This document shows positions 50,997 through 60,461 of a stretch of 64,000 nt of DNA, piece after piece (positions within the stretch are counted from its first letter, which is position 1; every line of letters starts with the position of its first letter). A program made the position numbers and the translations under genes. The notes beneath the pieces are model-generated. The model worked only from the letters and a program-made list of their open reading frames with translations, had not been told where the DNA came from and made no database searches. Source of the DNA: JBIOHP01 sp044449065 (GTDB lineage: Bacteria > Bacteroidota > Ignavibacteria > UBA10030 > SZUA-254). The DNA lies in contig JBIOHP010000007.1 in assembly GCA_044449065.1 (NCBI GenBank), positions 1 to 64,000 of the forward strand, written 5' to 3'.

Positions 50997-51500
50997 TTAT
51001 GCAACCTGATCGATATACACTTTTTCGGATTGTCCCGGTTTCTCGCCGCGGGCGATTTTCTTTTGGATTTCCATCAACCCTTTCAGGAGGTTATCGGGCC
51101 TCGGCGGACAGCCGGCAACGTACACGTCAACCGGAATGAACTGGTCGATACCCTGCACTACGGAATACGAGCGGTACATTCCGCCTGTTGATGTACACGC
51201 CCCCATCGCAATCACCCATTTGGGATCGGGCATCTGGTCGTATATCTTCCGAACTACGTGGGACATTTTAAAGGTAACCGTCCCGGCGACGATCATGAGA
51301 TCCGCCTGGCGGGGCGAGAAGCGCATGGCTTCTGAACCGAACCGCGATATATCGTACCGCGGATCAGCCGCCGACATCATTTCGATGGCGCAGCAGGAAA
51401 TTCCCATCGGCATGGGCCAGAGAGAATTCTTCCGCGCCCAACCGATGATATCATCCAGCCGGGTTGTTACAAATCCTTCTATCGCACTCTGCATTGCCAT
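50997..51500 (-). CDS. nuoB: NADH-quinone oxidoreductase subunit B (N2 cluster)
   Basis: A 167-residue subunit carrying the terminal [4Fe-4S] cluster N2, which reduces quinone. The ligands C36-C37 (GISCCAIEMM), C102 (GACTSTGG) and C131 (AGCPPRPD) are all present, including the unusual adjacent cysteine pair. Encoded 22 bp after nuoA. Confidence 0.97.
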   Translation of the reverse strand: MAMQSAIEGFVTTRLDDIIGWARKNSLWPMPMGISCCAIEMMSAADPRYDISRFGSEAMRFSPRQADLMIVAGTVTFKMSHVVRKIYDQMPDPKWVIAMGACTSTGGMYRSYSVVQGIDQFIPVDVYVAGCPPRPDNLLKGLMEIQKKIARGEKPGQSEKVYIDQVA

Positions 51501-51522
51501 GGGTTAAACCAATTTCTAAATT

Positions 51523-51918
51523 TTATTTTTGAGGGGCGGGGATGGGTTTCGAACGGTCGCGTGTTGACCAATCAAGCGCGCCTTTTTTCCACACGTAAAT
51601 ATATCCCGCAAAAAGTATTACCATAAATATAAACATTTCGATGAAACCGAACATTCCCAGTTCGCGGAAATTCACCGCCCAGGGGTAAAGAAACACAACT
51701 TCGATATCGAAAATAATGAACAGCATCGCGACCATATAATACTTCACCGTTACGCGTTCCTGCGCTGAACGGACGGGCTCCATGCCGCTTTCGTAGGTAG
51801 AGAGTTTTTCATCAGTAGGATTTTTCGGTCCGAATAATTCGCTTGCTTTCGACATAAACACGCCGAAGGCAAGTGCGAAAATCATCATTATACCGATGGG
51901 GATGTAATTTTCTATCAT
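51523..51918 (-). CDS. nuoA: NADH-quinone oxidoreductase subunit A
   Basis: A 131-residue membrane subunit with three transmembrane helices (residues ~4-24, ~65-85, ~95-115). The conserved loop YESGMEPVRSAQERVTVKYYMVAMLFIIFDIEVVFLYPWA is clear. It is the first gene of the nuoA-B-C-D-E-F cluster. The 422 bp upstream are non-coding and hold an orphan terminator on the opposite strand. Confidence 0.95.
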   Translation of the reverse strand: MIENYIPIGIMMIFALAFGVFMSKASELFGPKNPTDEKLSTYESGMEPVRSAQERVTVKYYMVAMLFIIFDIEVVFLYPWAVNFRELGMFGFIEMFIFMVILFAGYIYVWKKGALDWSTRDRSKPIPAPQK

Positions 51919-52046
51919 ACGTTCACAAAAATGTTATAAAATTTAGCGAAAAAAGGGAGGAAAAGCAAAAAACGGATTTTAAAAAATGACTATCTCTTTT
52001 CGCTGCCTCGTATAAAAACATCCTGAGGATAAGCATAATGTAATGT

Positions 52047-52087
52047 CAACGCCGGTTTCCCCCAACGGGAATCGGCGTTGTTTTTTT
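52047..52087 (+). terminator. orphan intrinsic terminator (plus strand)
   Basis: A strong stem (CAACGCCG/CGGCGTTG, 52047-52054 and 52073-52080, plus inner TTCCC/GGGAA) is followed by eight T residues on the plus strand. The nearest upstream genes are on the minus strand, so it must end a transcript that starts within 51919-52046, such as a small RNA or an antisense leader. Confidence 0.75.
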
Positions 52088-52262
52088 GAGTACCCAGATT
52101 GCCGCCGATTTCAAAGAGGCGTAGATTAATCCTTTGTCGGCTGTCACGTGTCTAATAATTTACCAATTCCCAATTATGTTTCGATTCTCATGTACTTTGT
52201 GGATTGCAAAGGGTGCTAAATTAGAAAATTCTAAGATTTATTGAGAGCCGTTCAAAGGGATA

Positions 52263-52293
52263 TTGTTAATAAACTAAATAATCTCTATCTTTG
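52263..52293 (+). promoter_or_regulatory. Bacteroidota-type promoter-like sequence
   Basis: TTG (52263-52265) and TATCTTTG (52286-52293) are separated by 20 bp, fitting the TTTG/TAnnTTTG consensus of Bacteroidota primary sigma promoters. It lies 48 bp before the start of the acetyltransferase-like gene at 52341. Confidence 0.35.
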
Positions 52294-52340
52294 ATTGTAA
52301 ATCTTTTGGATGAAACACCCAAAAATATTATTTTAGAGTT

Positions 52341-53606
52341 ATGCGAGACCCGTTAATGGCATCGCGACGCCGAACGAAAGTAATTCAAAATTTTCGAAAC
52401 GGCAAGATTGCAGACGAGTCGCATATCCCTGCCATACTACGGCATACCAATCCATGCACCATATCCATCATTAAAACGGATTCCGAATTCGATGCATTGG
52501 AATGCGCCTGGAACAAATTGCTGGAGGAATCCGAGGCAACAGTATTTCAGACTTTCGAGTGGCAGCGGACGTGGTGGAAATTTCACAATCAACACCGGAG
52601 ACTCCATTGCGTAGTATTCAAGGATGATGATCATACCATCGGCATCGCCCCAATATTTCTTGAGGACATTACCTTTTTAGGAATACGGGTAGCGACATGG
52701 ATTCAATTTATCGGGGTAGAAATCTCGGATTATCTCCAGATCATCATAGCGGCGGGCTATGAAACAACCGTCATCAATTCGTTTGCGCAATATCTTTCCT
52801 CAATCCGTTCATCGTGGGATGTGTTTGATCTCAGGGATATATCCCAGGGATCAATCGCGCTTGAGACGCTACCAGTGGTGTTTAAACGATTCGGGCTGCC
52901 CGCGCGTGTATTAGCAAAGGCCGAAACGACTCATGTCGCCTTACCGGAAACGTGGGAAACGTTTCAGGCGCAACTGAGCAGAAATAAGCGCCACCATTTA
53001 AGAACTGAAGAAAAGAAGCTTGCAAAATATTTTCAATCGAAGGTTGAAATAATCAAACATGCAGACGATGACGTCTTTCAGGCGGTCGCGTCGTTCATAG
53101 ATATCCACAACCATCGTTGGGAAAGTTTAGGATACCGGTCTGCGTTTCATTGTCCGAACCACCGCGCCTTCCATTTTGAAGTTGCGGAGAAATTTGCCGC
53201 CCGCGGCTGGCTCCGGCTTTTGTTCCTCAATGTGAACGGCACGCGTGCTGCCACCAGTTTCAACTTCAACTTCCGGGACAAGATCTATGTCTACCTTTGC
53301 CATGCGTACGGAACGCGAGAGCTGATGTCGTTAAGCCCCGGATTTCTTCTCCGGTGCAGGTCAATTGAGCAGGGGATCGCCGAAGGGATGAAAACATTCG
53401 ATTATCTTCGCGGCGCAGAAACATATAAGTCGCAGGAATTTCCAAACGAGAGAAAAATAAATTATTTAATACGCGCAATATCTCCCTCCGAATGGGGCCT
53501 GAGCCACTTTCTCGTGTTTACCTTCGGGGAATATCTTATGCGAATTGGAAAACGATTGGCGCAGGAATACCATTACGCGAAACGATATCTTCTGGAACAT
53601 CGGTGA
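52341..53606 (+). CDS. CelD/BcsL-like GNAT (FemAB-type) acyltransferase
   Basis: A 421-residue cytosolic protein of the Acetyltransf_6 (CelD) type, made of two GNAT-like folds as in FemAB aminoacyltransferases. Indicators are ESEATVFQTFEWQRTWWKFH (start of the first lobe) and the second-lobe sequence RLLFLNVNGTRAATSFNFNFRDKIYVYLCHAYGTRELMSLSPGFLLRCRSIEQGIAEGMKTFDYLRGAETYKSQEF. Members modify exopolysaccharide or peptide precursors. It is 17 bp upstream of an ATP-grasp gene on the same strand, so the two probably act on the same product. Substrate unknown. Confidence 0.82.
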   Translation: MRDPLMASRRRTKVIQNFRNGKIADESHIPAILRHTNPCTISIIKTDSEFDALECAWNKLLEESEATVFQTFEWQRTWWKFHNQHRRLHCVVFKDDDHTIGIAPIFLEDITFLGIRVATWIQFIGVEISDYLQIIIAAGYETTVINSFAQYLSSIRSSWDVFDLRDISQGSIALETLPVVFKRFGLPARVLAKAETTHVALPETWETFQAQLSRNKRHHLRTEEKKLAKYFQSKVEIIKHADDDVFQAVASFIDIHNHRWESLGYRSAFHCPNHRAFHFEVAEKFAARGWLRLLFLNVNGTRAATSFNFNFRDKIYVYLCHAYGTRELMSLSPGFLLRCRSIEQGIAEGMKTFDYLRGAETYKSQEFPNERKINYLIRAISPSEWGLSHFLVFTFGEYLMRIGKRLAQEYHYAKRYLLEHR

Positions 53607-53623
53607 GACATGCAACATGATTG

Positions 53624-54844
53624 ATGAATGAGCATCCATCTCCGGCACTCGTGCTCTCCGGCGGAGGATGGCCCGGGGCATACGATATTGTCCGTGCGCT
53701 CGGGCGGGAAGGTATCCGATCAGTCGTAGCGTCATCACAGACGGATGAAATCGCATTTTCTTCGAGATATACCCTCAGCACAATCAAACTCCCCCCCTTC
53801 ATGGTCTCCCACTACAACGAAATTCTTGCATTTCTAACTGAGTTCGGTTCACAATGCTCCGATAAACCGGTGTTGTATTACGTGGGGGACAGCGAATTAG
53901 ATTTTGTATCACACCACGAAGAACTACTCAACAAACACTTTCGGTTTCTTCTGCCATCCAGGGATATACTTGAGAACGTTATAGATAAGGGACTCTTCGT
54001 CGATCTTGCCAAACACTACGACCTGCCGATTCCACGGACAAGGAATTTTGCCGATATAGACGACCTCAAAGGGGCTCTCGATACCATCGCCCTGCCCTGC
54101 ATCGTCAAACCTGTTCATAACATAGATTGGTTTATGCGGAGCCATTTGACGCCTTCTAAGATTGGATCATACAAAGAAGCGCTTAGGCGGTTTAATTCAC
54201 GGGACGAGCTGCGACGATTTTGTTCAGAATTACCCTCCCGCACGTCCCGGCTTATCGTGCAATCCTATATAGAAGGCGGCGAAGAATCTGTGGTATGCTT
54301 TAACGGGTATTTCGACGATGAATCACAATGTCTGGGATACCTGACCGGGAGAGAGATTCGCACAAATCCCCCCATCAACGGTGAAAGCGCGTACTCGGAA
54401 ACCACAGATGATGCCGAACTCAGCCGGCTGAGCATTGAATATCTCCAACGATTAAAATTTCACGGCATCGTAAAGATCGATTATAAGTGGGATGCTATTA
54501 CAAAGAGATTTATAATGATCGAGATTGAACCTCACTATCAATTCTGGCATCTGTTAGGCGCGTATGGCGGGGTCAATCTACCATACATTGCATACTGCCA
54601 TCAACGCGGAGAGCGGGTGGAAAACGGCGTGCGGTGTAACAAAGGCGAGCGGATGTTGTACTTCAAGCATGATTTCGCCGCTTACATTCGCTTTTACAGG
54701 AAAATGAAAGGTTGGACATTTGTGGCTTACGTTAAAACACTTTTTCGGAGGCAGCATTATCGTGTCTTTGATACAAAAGATCCCCTGCCGTTTATTCGAT
54801 CTGTGGTTGGATTTCTTTTTAAAACAATTCTGGATAGAAATTGA
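53624..54844 (+). CDS. ATP-grasp superfamily ligase
   Basis: A 406-residue ATP-grasp protein (carbamoyl-phosphate-synthase-like/carboxylate-amine ligase type). An N-terminal preATP-grasp domain (ALVLSGGGWPGAYDIVRALGREGIRSVVAS) is followed by the ATP-binding lobe (PCIVKPVHNIDW near residue 165) and metal-binding C-terminal lobe (HGIVKIDYKWDAITKRFIMIEIEPHYQFWH near 285-315, in place of the usual EINPR). It would form an amide or ester bond from a carboxylate and an amine using ATP. The ATG at 53624 is chosen over an adjacent TTG. Paired with the CelD-like acyltransferase. Confidence 0.82.
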   Translation: MNEHPSPALVLSGGGWPGAYDIVRALGREGIRSVVASSQTDEIAFSSRYTLSTIKLPPFMVSHYNEILAFLTEFGSQCSDKPVLYYVGDSELDFVSHHEELLNKHFRFLLPSRDILENVIDKGLFVDLAKHYDLPIPRTRNFADIDDLKGALDTIALPCIVKPVHNIDWFMRSHLTPSKIGSYKEALRRFNSRDELRRFCSELPSRTSRLIVQSYIEGGEESVVCFNGYFDDESQCLGYLTGREIRTNPPINGESAYSETTDDAELSRLSIEYLQRLKFHGIVKIDYKWDAITKRFIMIEIEPHYQFWHLLGAYGGVNLPYIAYCHQRGERVENGVRCNKGERMLYFKHDFAAYIRFYRKMKGWTFVAYVKTLFRRQHYRVFDTKDPLPFIRSVVGFLFKTILDRN

Positions 54845-54881
54845 CTTTGTACAACAATGCGCCAGCTTTGTAGAGTAGATC

Positions 54882-55010
54882 GGGTTCGTCCAAAAAGAAC
54901 TTCTTCCCCTTCATCGAGTCATGCTGAACTTGGTTCAGCATCTGTTACCGCTAATTTTTGGATCCTGAAACAAGTTCAGGATGACAAACTCTTTCATTTT
55001 GGACGATCCC
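54882..55010. repeat. terminal-inverted-repeat element (GTCGTCCAAAAAG family), copy 3
   Basis: Left GGGTTCGTCCAAAAAGAA and right inverted TTCATTTTGGACGATCCC, with the same two internal sub-palindromes as the nuo copy but in swapped order (TGCTGAACTTGGTTCAGCA then CCTGAAACAAGTTCAGG). It lies between the ATP-grasp gene and the SpoU methyltransferase gene. Confidence 0.75.
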
Positions 55011-55060
55011 CATACAATAACCAGCGAAGCAACAGAATTTCTTGCGGTATAACGTCCCTC

Positions 55061-55858
55061 CTACTTACTCCTAATCAAGCTCAGCATTACGGCACAAGAA
55101 GAGGCCACATTCAACGATTCGGCTTTCCCGAATTTCGGGATCGTTAGTTTAGTATCGACAAGGGTGGTCGTTTCGTTTGTTAAACCGCGCGCCTCGCTGC
55201 CAAATATTATCAGAGACTTCTCCGGAACTGTATACTGAAACGCATTCTTCCCTCCTACTAGCGTTGTGCCGATGATAACGCTGCCGTGTTTCTTCGCATT
55301 GGATACTGTTTCGCGTAACTGACAATCACTGAAAATCGGGATATGAAAAATTGCGCCCATTGTGGAACGGATGACTTTGGGACTATAAAGCTCGACCGTG
55401 TCATTGCTCAGGAATACTCCGTCTACGCCGAACCAATCGCACGTGCGGAGAATTGTGCCGAGGTTGCCGGGATCGGAAATATATTCAAGGGCAACGAGAA
55501 TGGAGCGCGGCGGAAGTTTTTCCCAGAATATATTTTGGGATGATTCGCGCATTGGCACAATCGCGACGATACCCTGAGAATGAACCGTATCGGAAATTGC
55601 TGCAAGTTCTTTCTCGCTCACGAGATAACAATCGGTTTTGGTAGATGTAATCAGTTTATCGATTTCAGAACCCCCGGCTTTATTCAAAAACTCCTGGGTC
55701 ATCAGTATCGGTTCGACGGGATACTTTGCCTGGAGCGCCTCTTCCAGAAGCCGCGCCCCCTCAATAATAAATTTACCTTCCGCTTGACGGATTTTCTTCT
55801 GCGTCAGCGAGCGGCAATACTTAAGCTGCGCTTTCGATACATGGGGGATGCTTTTCAT
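55061..55858 (-). CDS. TrmH/SpoU family RNA 2'-O-methyltransferase
   Basis: A 265-residue SAM-dependent RNA methyltransferase with the trefoil-knot SPOUT fold. Three motifs are clear: DPGNLGTILRTCDWFGVDG (near 132), IIFGSEARGL (near 225) and SLNVASSCAVMLSL (near 250). An N-terminal substrate-binding domain (AQLKYCRSLTQKKIRQAEGKFIIEGARLLEEAL) precedes the catalytic part. It could modify rRNA or tRNA; the exact site cannot be read from sequence. Single gene. Confidence 0.9.
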   Translation of the reverse strand: MKSIPHVSKAQLKYCRSLTQKKIRQAEGKFIIEGARLLEEALQAKYPVEPILMTQEFLNKAGGSEIDKLITSTKTDCYLVSEKELAAISDTVHSQGIVAIVPMRESSQNIFWEKLPPRSILVALEYISDPGNLGTILRTCDWFGVDGVFLSNDTVELYSPKVIRSTMGAIFHIPIFSDCQLRETVSNAKKHGSVIIGTTLVGGKNAFQYTVPEKSLIIFGSEARGLTNETTTLVDTKLTIPKFGKAESLNVASSCAVMLSLIRSK

Positions 55859-56024
55859 AGTGATGCGAATATAGAAAATATGGCGGGGAAAAACAAAAGG
55901 AAGAAAAAGAGAGCGCGCCCCTGACTCGCCACGAGGTGGAGGACGTTGTACAACCGGGCTCCAGCGCGGTTGTACATTGATGCGCCCACCCGCTACAAAA
56001 TCAGATCGGTCCTTGAAAATTTCC

Positions 56025-56200
56025 GAACCCCTCCCTTATAATCCGTCCTGCGGGACGGACAGGGAGGTGTACTATCATTCCCGGTTAAGGTTCGAAAATA
56101 TTGCAGCGTGCACGATGCATATAGAGTACCTTACCACGCCCTGTTCGCCCTGCCTATCTAAACAACAGGCAGGGAGAACTCTTAGGGAGGGGTCTCGATG
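56025..56200. repeat. GAACCCCTCCCT terminal-inverted-repeat element
   Basis: The left end GAACCCCTCCCTTA and the right end TAGGGAGGGGTCTCG form an imperfect terminal inverted repeat of about 15 bp. Inside is CCGTCC-tgc-GGGACGG and a GCCTGCC-type hairpin. Similar in build to the GAAACCCC elements at 30690 and 32524. It fills half of the 367-bp gap before the T9SS gene. Confidence 0.55.
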
Positions 56201-56225
56201 TTTTTTACCAAGGGGGCGGGCTTCC

Positions 56226-59200
56226 TTATTTTATCAAAATCATTTTCCGGGTTTGCGAGAAGTGCTTTGATGGATCGCTAACCGATGTTGCATCGAGGCG
56301 GTAGAAGTAGAGACCGGAAGCAACATTTGAGGCGTTCCATTCCTGAGATTTATATCCGGCATCCTGAATCCCATCCTCAAAATACCCAACCTCTTGCCCC
56401 AGGAGATTATATATTTTCAAAGTGACTCTGCTTTTTACCGGCAATCCATATCGTATCGTCGTTGTAGGATTGAACGGATTAGGATAATTCTGTTGCAGAG
56501 TAAAAACTTTAGGCAATAGTTGAACACTTCCAAGTTTCAAAACGATATCGTTAGGATCATATTTGATATCGAATGAACCCTTTCCTAAAAGATCGATTTC
56601 AGCGCCCGCGATCACTAACCTCGAGTCCAATAATTCCGATTTAACATCCCAACTAATCCTCAGGGGATAAACAGCCGAGGATATTTTGACGGGATATTCA
56701 TTCGATCCGCCCTCTTCGAAGATTGCCGCTGCACGATCTGTAGAATACCGCACATCAAATACTCCATGCGGAGGAACGGGTGGTAAATCATATTGGTCGA
56801 GCGCGTATTTTTCGGATAGTTGTTTGTTGAAATAGAGCGTTTGACTATTACCAGCGGCATCCTGAAACACTAATGAACAAAACGAATCCACTACGTTTGA
56901 AATTGTTCCCCTCGCGTGTTCCTTTGCGATCAACGAGGGAGAAACAAGGATTAATCTTCCTGCTGTATCAGCCTTCACCCAATATCCCTTCCCGGGATAG
57001 AGCGTATCGGATATTTTGTATCCACGGTTGTATCCAAAATATTTGGACGTTACAATACCCGGAGGGATGCTTGAAATCAACGACCCTGGGATCGGATACG
57101 AAATGGAGCCAACTAAGTTCCAACTTGCTGACACAGAAATTGTGTCGTTTGAAATTGGCGTCCCGAACATTGTATCAACATGCGTCAAGGAGTATTTTAA
57201 CCAATAACCGGAACCAGTATTCAGTGTATCGTGACTGATGTAACTTCCCTCATACGCAAAAGCGCTCGAGGCGGATGATGGAAAGACCGAATCTTTATCG
57301 GAGTTAACAAACAGTATTGGTACCGACACTAAATTCCACAAATTATTGCGGGTAATATATAATTGAACGCTCGGTTTGGCTGTTCCCGACGCTTTAATAG
57401 AATCTGGTGAACTCAGTGAATTATCCGAAAAAATTATGTTTCCTGTTTTCAGTCCTTCACTGAGAGGATTGAAATGAATATTAAACAGTTGATTACCACC
57501 GGGTGGAATGGAAAGGGGCCCGGTCGGATCTACGCTGAATGCAGACGGATTATCGGAAGATACTGAAACGATATTCAACGCTAATACACCATGGTTTGAA
57601 ACAACAACGCTGTTCTGACTGGAACGGTTGACATAGGTCTCTCCAAATATCAGGGTATCTGCAGCAACATGAAACGTTGGCGGTTGTCCATAGAGAACAG
57701 TGATAGTAAGATTCGTATCCATACTGATGCTAATCGCAGGATTAGTAGAGTAATCGGAACCATTTTTTTGCCATTTCATGAAATTTTGTCCACCCGCTGT
57801 TGGCGGAGCCGATACTGAAACAACTCCTGACTTATAATAATATCGTTTAAAGGGTGTTGCGCCATTCGTTTGATTTAAATTATCAACCGAATCGACAATG
57901 ATGTTCACGCCGCTTGCAGGATTCCACGAGGCGACAATTAACGATTCGGTTGGAACCGAAGCGAAATTTGCAACCAGCGTGTGATTAGTATCCATCTGAA
58001 TTGTTACGGGTTGGTTTATGGATAGATTTGCGCCATCAATAATCCATTTTGAAAAATAATTTCCACCTTGAGGCGATGGAACCGTCACTGAAACACTGGT
58101 GCTATCATAGTATGTCCGTGCGAATGGAGTAAGAGCACTTCCCTGCCCATTGATATCATTTTTGGAGGGTGTGAGTGTTATCCCGCTGTTTGGATTTGAG
58201 GAACTGATTGCAAGCGTCCGTTGCACAGAAAGAGGGCTCAGATCAAATGTAAAACACCCGCGACCATGAGTCGCCGCAAGCAAGAGATAGTTGGAACTCT
58301 TGTATTTCAGGTCAAAAACTTCGACTGCCGGCAAGCCATTATTAAATGATTCCCACGTAGCGCCTTCATCAGATGATTTATACACTCCCAGATCGGTTCC
58401 AACAAAAAGCGTCCTGGTTCCGTTGGTCAGCAGCACGATTGAATTAACCGGAATATTTGGTAAATTCCCGGTAATACTAAACCAGGATGAGCCGCTGTTC
58501 GTAGTTTTATAAACGTGTTTCGACGCGTTAAATCCCGTTAAGGTTGCGTAACAAACAGCATCATTCGCTGGATCAACAACGAGATCGCTCACATACACAG
58601 ATAATAGAAAAGACTGCCAGTACGCTCCGTTGCTCGGGGTAGCAAGAATCCTGCCGTTATCAGTCCCGACATAGATCATATTTGTGTTTGTACTGCTGAT
58701 CGCGATTGCCGAGACATTTCCATTAATTGTTCCGGTTGTTGCGATTTGTGTCCACCCGGTTGTTTGGGTTGCAGTTTGCGCTGATGTTGTTTTCCAAACA
58801 TCTGCCCGGCCAAAGACGATTGTGTTATGGTCTCCAGGAGCCATTTCATAGGGATTGTAAAATAAACCGCCCGTTGAAGCAGATGGACTAATTTCGGTGT
58901 ACGCTATTCCATGGTTATTCGAACGGTGCAGTGTTCCCCCCACATATTGGCCATAAACGAAGTTGGTGTTTACGGGATCAACAACAGTATAACCGCCATC
59001 GCCAGTTTCATCCTGGCGCCAGTCGGTACCACCATTTGTAGTATACTCCTTATTGTTATCCTGAGTTCCGCCGTAGAACCGCTGGAGATTGGTTGGATCA
59101 TAATCGGCGCTCTGAAATTGCAGCGTTGAGATAGTGCGATTAAGATCCGACCAGCTTGAGCCGTCATTCATCGATTTATACACGCCGCCATCGGAACCAC

Positions 59201-60461
59201 AGTAGAGAACAGAGCCGTGATAACCGAGGAAATGAATATCTGCGTGAGAGAAATTAATCGAAACCGAACTGCTCCAATACGTTATCTGGTCTAAGGTGAC
59301 CCCGCCATCGGCTGAGCTGTAAATATCTAAACCGCCGACAATAACAGAATCGGAATTCGCAGGATTGACCGTTACGACATTATCATACCAACCCTGACCT
59401 CCCAAATAATTTGTGGATGAATTCTGAAGCGTCCAGGAAACTCCGGCGTCCGTTGAACGATAAAGCCCCAATAATCCATAATTGCCGCTATAGGCGATAC
59501 TGGCATAAACAACATTCGCATTGCTCGGAGAGATCGCGAGCGATGTCCTGGCAGCATTAACAGCGGGTGGCAGCCCATTGGTCAGTGTCGTCCACGTGGC
59601 GCCGCCATCTGTGGTCTTGCGAATTATATTTGAGTTGTAATATCCTGTCGTCACATAAAGAATCTGCGTATTCGTGGGATTCATTACGAGAGCATCGGCG
59701 TACGTATTGCTGTTCGTATACGTCCAACCTGCGCCGGCATTGGTGGATTTATAAACACCATTCGAGCCCGCTGCGTATACATTGTTCGAGTTCTGCGGGT
59801 CGACCAAGATAGTTGAAAAATATTTTCCGATGGAGGTTGTCGCGATTTTATTCCATGTGGATCCGCCATCGGTAGACTTAAATATGCCGTCGCCGTAATA
59901 GCTATCGAGAGAGTAATTCATTTCCCCGGTAGCAACGTAGACAACATTCGCATTGTTAGGATCAACTGCAATTGATCCCGCCGTAAGGGCGGAAAGATTA
60001 TCGGTAACGGCATTAAAATGTGATCCACCGTCTGTTGTCTTCCAGACGCCCCCTCCCGCTGCTGCGATGTAAAAGGTATTGGCATCCGTCGGGTGAAATG
60101 CGATTGAATTTGTGCGGCCCGAAATGTAATTATTGCCCGTTCTTGCATAGAATAATCCAGTCGGATTAACGCTCTTCCAATTAGTCAATCCCGTCGGACT
60201 AAAAAGAACATCGCGGTCTTTCCTTGTTCGTCTGGCTTGCTGGCTTGCCGCTTCGTAGGCCCCTTCAGGGATCGTTTTCCCCGGTCCCCCTGCCCGCCGG
60301 AGATGAAAGAACATCTCACGATCCATAATTTCATCACCTGATTCTTCCGAACTTATTGTCCCTGAAGATGATGGTACGTTCACCTGTCCCATTGCCTGCC
60401 GTACGGTTAATCCTGAAAACAAAAGAATACACGCCGCAAGTTGTAGAATATTTTTTCCCAT
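56226..60461 (-). CDS. large T9SS-secreted BNR-repeat protein
   Basis: A 1411-residue exported protein. Signal peptide 1-25. Residues ~75-735 hold many BNR/Vps10-like blades (VWKTTDGGSHF, IFKSTDGGSTWNKI, VYKSTNAGAGWTY, SNANVVYASIAYSG), as in sialidase-like and oligoxyloglucan-hydrolase propellers. Then two bacterial Ig-like repeats (NSGITLTPSKND...; ASGVNIIVDSVDN...), a choice-of-anchor D/ASPM-SPD2-Hydin domain (~970-1060), a linker, and a T9SS sorting domain (NYPNPFNPTTTIRYGLP...RKMILIK). No catalytic Asp-box/FRIP pair seen, so it may be structural or binding. Stand-alone gene. Confidence 0.85.
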   Translation of the reverse strand: MGKNILQLAACILLFSGLTVRQAMGQVNVPSSSGTISSEESGDEIMDREMFFHLRRAGGPGKTIPEGAYEAASQQARRTRKDRDVLFSPTGLTNWKSVNPTGLFYARTGNNYISGRTNSIAFHPTDANTFYIAAAGGGVWKTTDGGSHFNAVTDNLSALTAGSIAVDPNNANVVYVATGEMNYSLDSYYGDGIFKSTDGGSTWNKIATTSIGKYFSTILVDPQNSNNVYAAGSNGVYKSTNAGAGWTYTNSNTYADALVMNPTNTQILYVTTGYYNSNIIRKTTDGGATWTTLTNGLPPAVNAARTSLAISPSNANVVYASIAYSGNYGLLGLYRSTDAGVSWTLQNSSTNYLGGQGWYDNVVTVNPANSDSVIVGGLDIYSSADGGVTLDQITYWSSSVSINFSHADIHFLGYHGSVLYCGSDGGVYKSMNDGSSWSDLNRTISTLQFQSADYDPTNLQRFYGGTQDNNKEYTTNGGTDWRQDETGDGGYTVVDPVNTNFVYGQYVGGTLHRSNNHGIAYTEISPSASTGGLFYNPYEMAPGDHNTIVFGRADVWKTTSAQTATQTTGWTQIATTGTINGNVSAIAISSTNTNMIYVGTDNGRILATPSNGAYWQSFLLSVYVSDLVVDPANDAVCYATLTGFNASKHVYKTTNSGSSWFSITGNLPNIPVNSIVLLTNGTRTLFVGTDLGVYKSSDEGATWESFNNGLPAVEVFDLKYKSSNYLLLAATHGRGCFTFDLSPLSVQRTLAISSSNPNSGITLTPSKNDINGQGSALTPFARTYYDSTSVSVTVPSPQGGNYFSKWIIDGANLSINQPVTIQMDTNHTLVANFASVPTESLIVASWNPASGVNIIVDSVDNLNQTNGATPFKRYYYKSGVVSVSAPPTAGGQNFMKWQKNGSDYSTNPAISISMDTNLTITVLYGQPPTFHVAADTLIFGETYVNRSSQNSVVVSNHGVLALNIVSVSSDNPSAFSVDPTGPLSIPPGGNQLFNIHFNPLSEGLKTGNIIFSDNSLSSPDSIKASGTAKPSVQLYITRNNLWNLVSVPILFVNSDKDSVFPSSASSAFAYEGSYISHDTLNTGSGYWLKYSLTHVDTMFGTPISNDTISVSASWNLVGSISYPIPGSLISSIPPGIVTSKYFGYNRGYKISDTLYPGKGYWVKADTAGRLILVSPSLIAKEHARGTISNVVDSFCSLVFQDAAGNSQTLYFNKQLSEKYALDQYDLPPVPPHGVFDVRYSTDRAAAIFEEGGSNEYPVKISSAVYPLRISWDVKSELLDSRLVIAGAEIDLLGKGSFDIKYDPNDIVLKLGSVQLLPKVFTLQQNYPNPFNPTTTIRYGLPVKSRVTLKIYNLLGQEVGYFEDGIQDAGYKSQEWNASNVASGLYFYRLDATSVSDPSKHFSQTRKMILIK

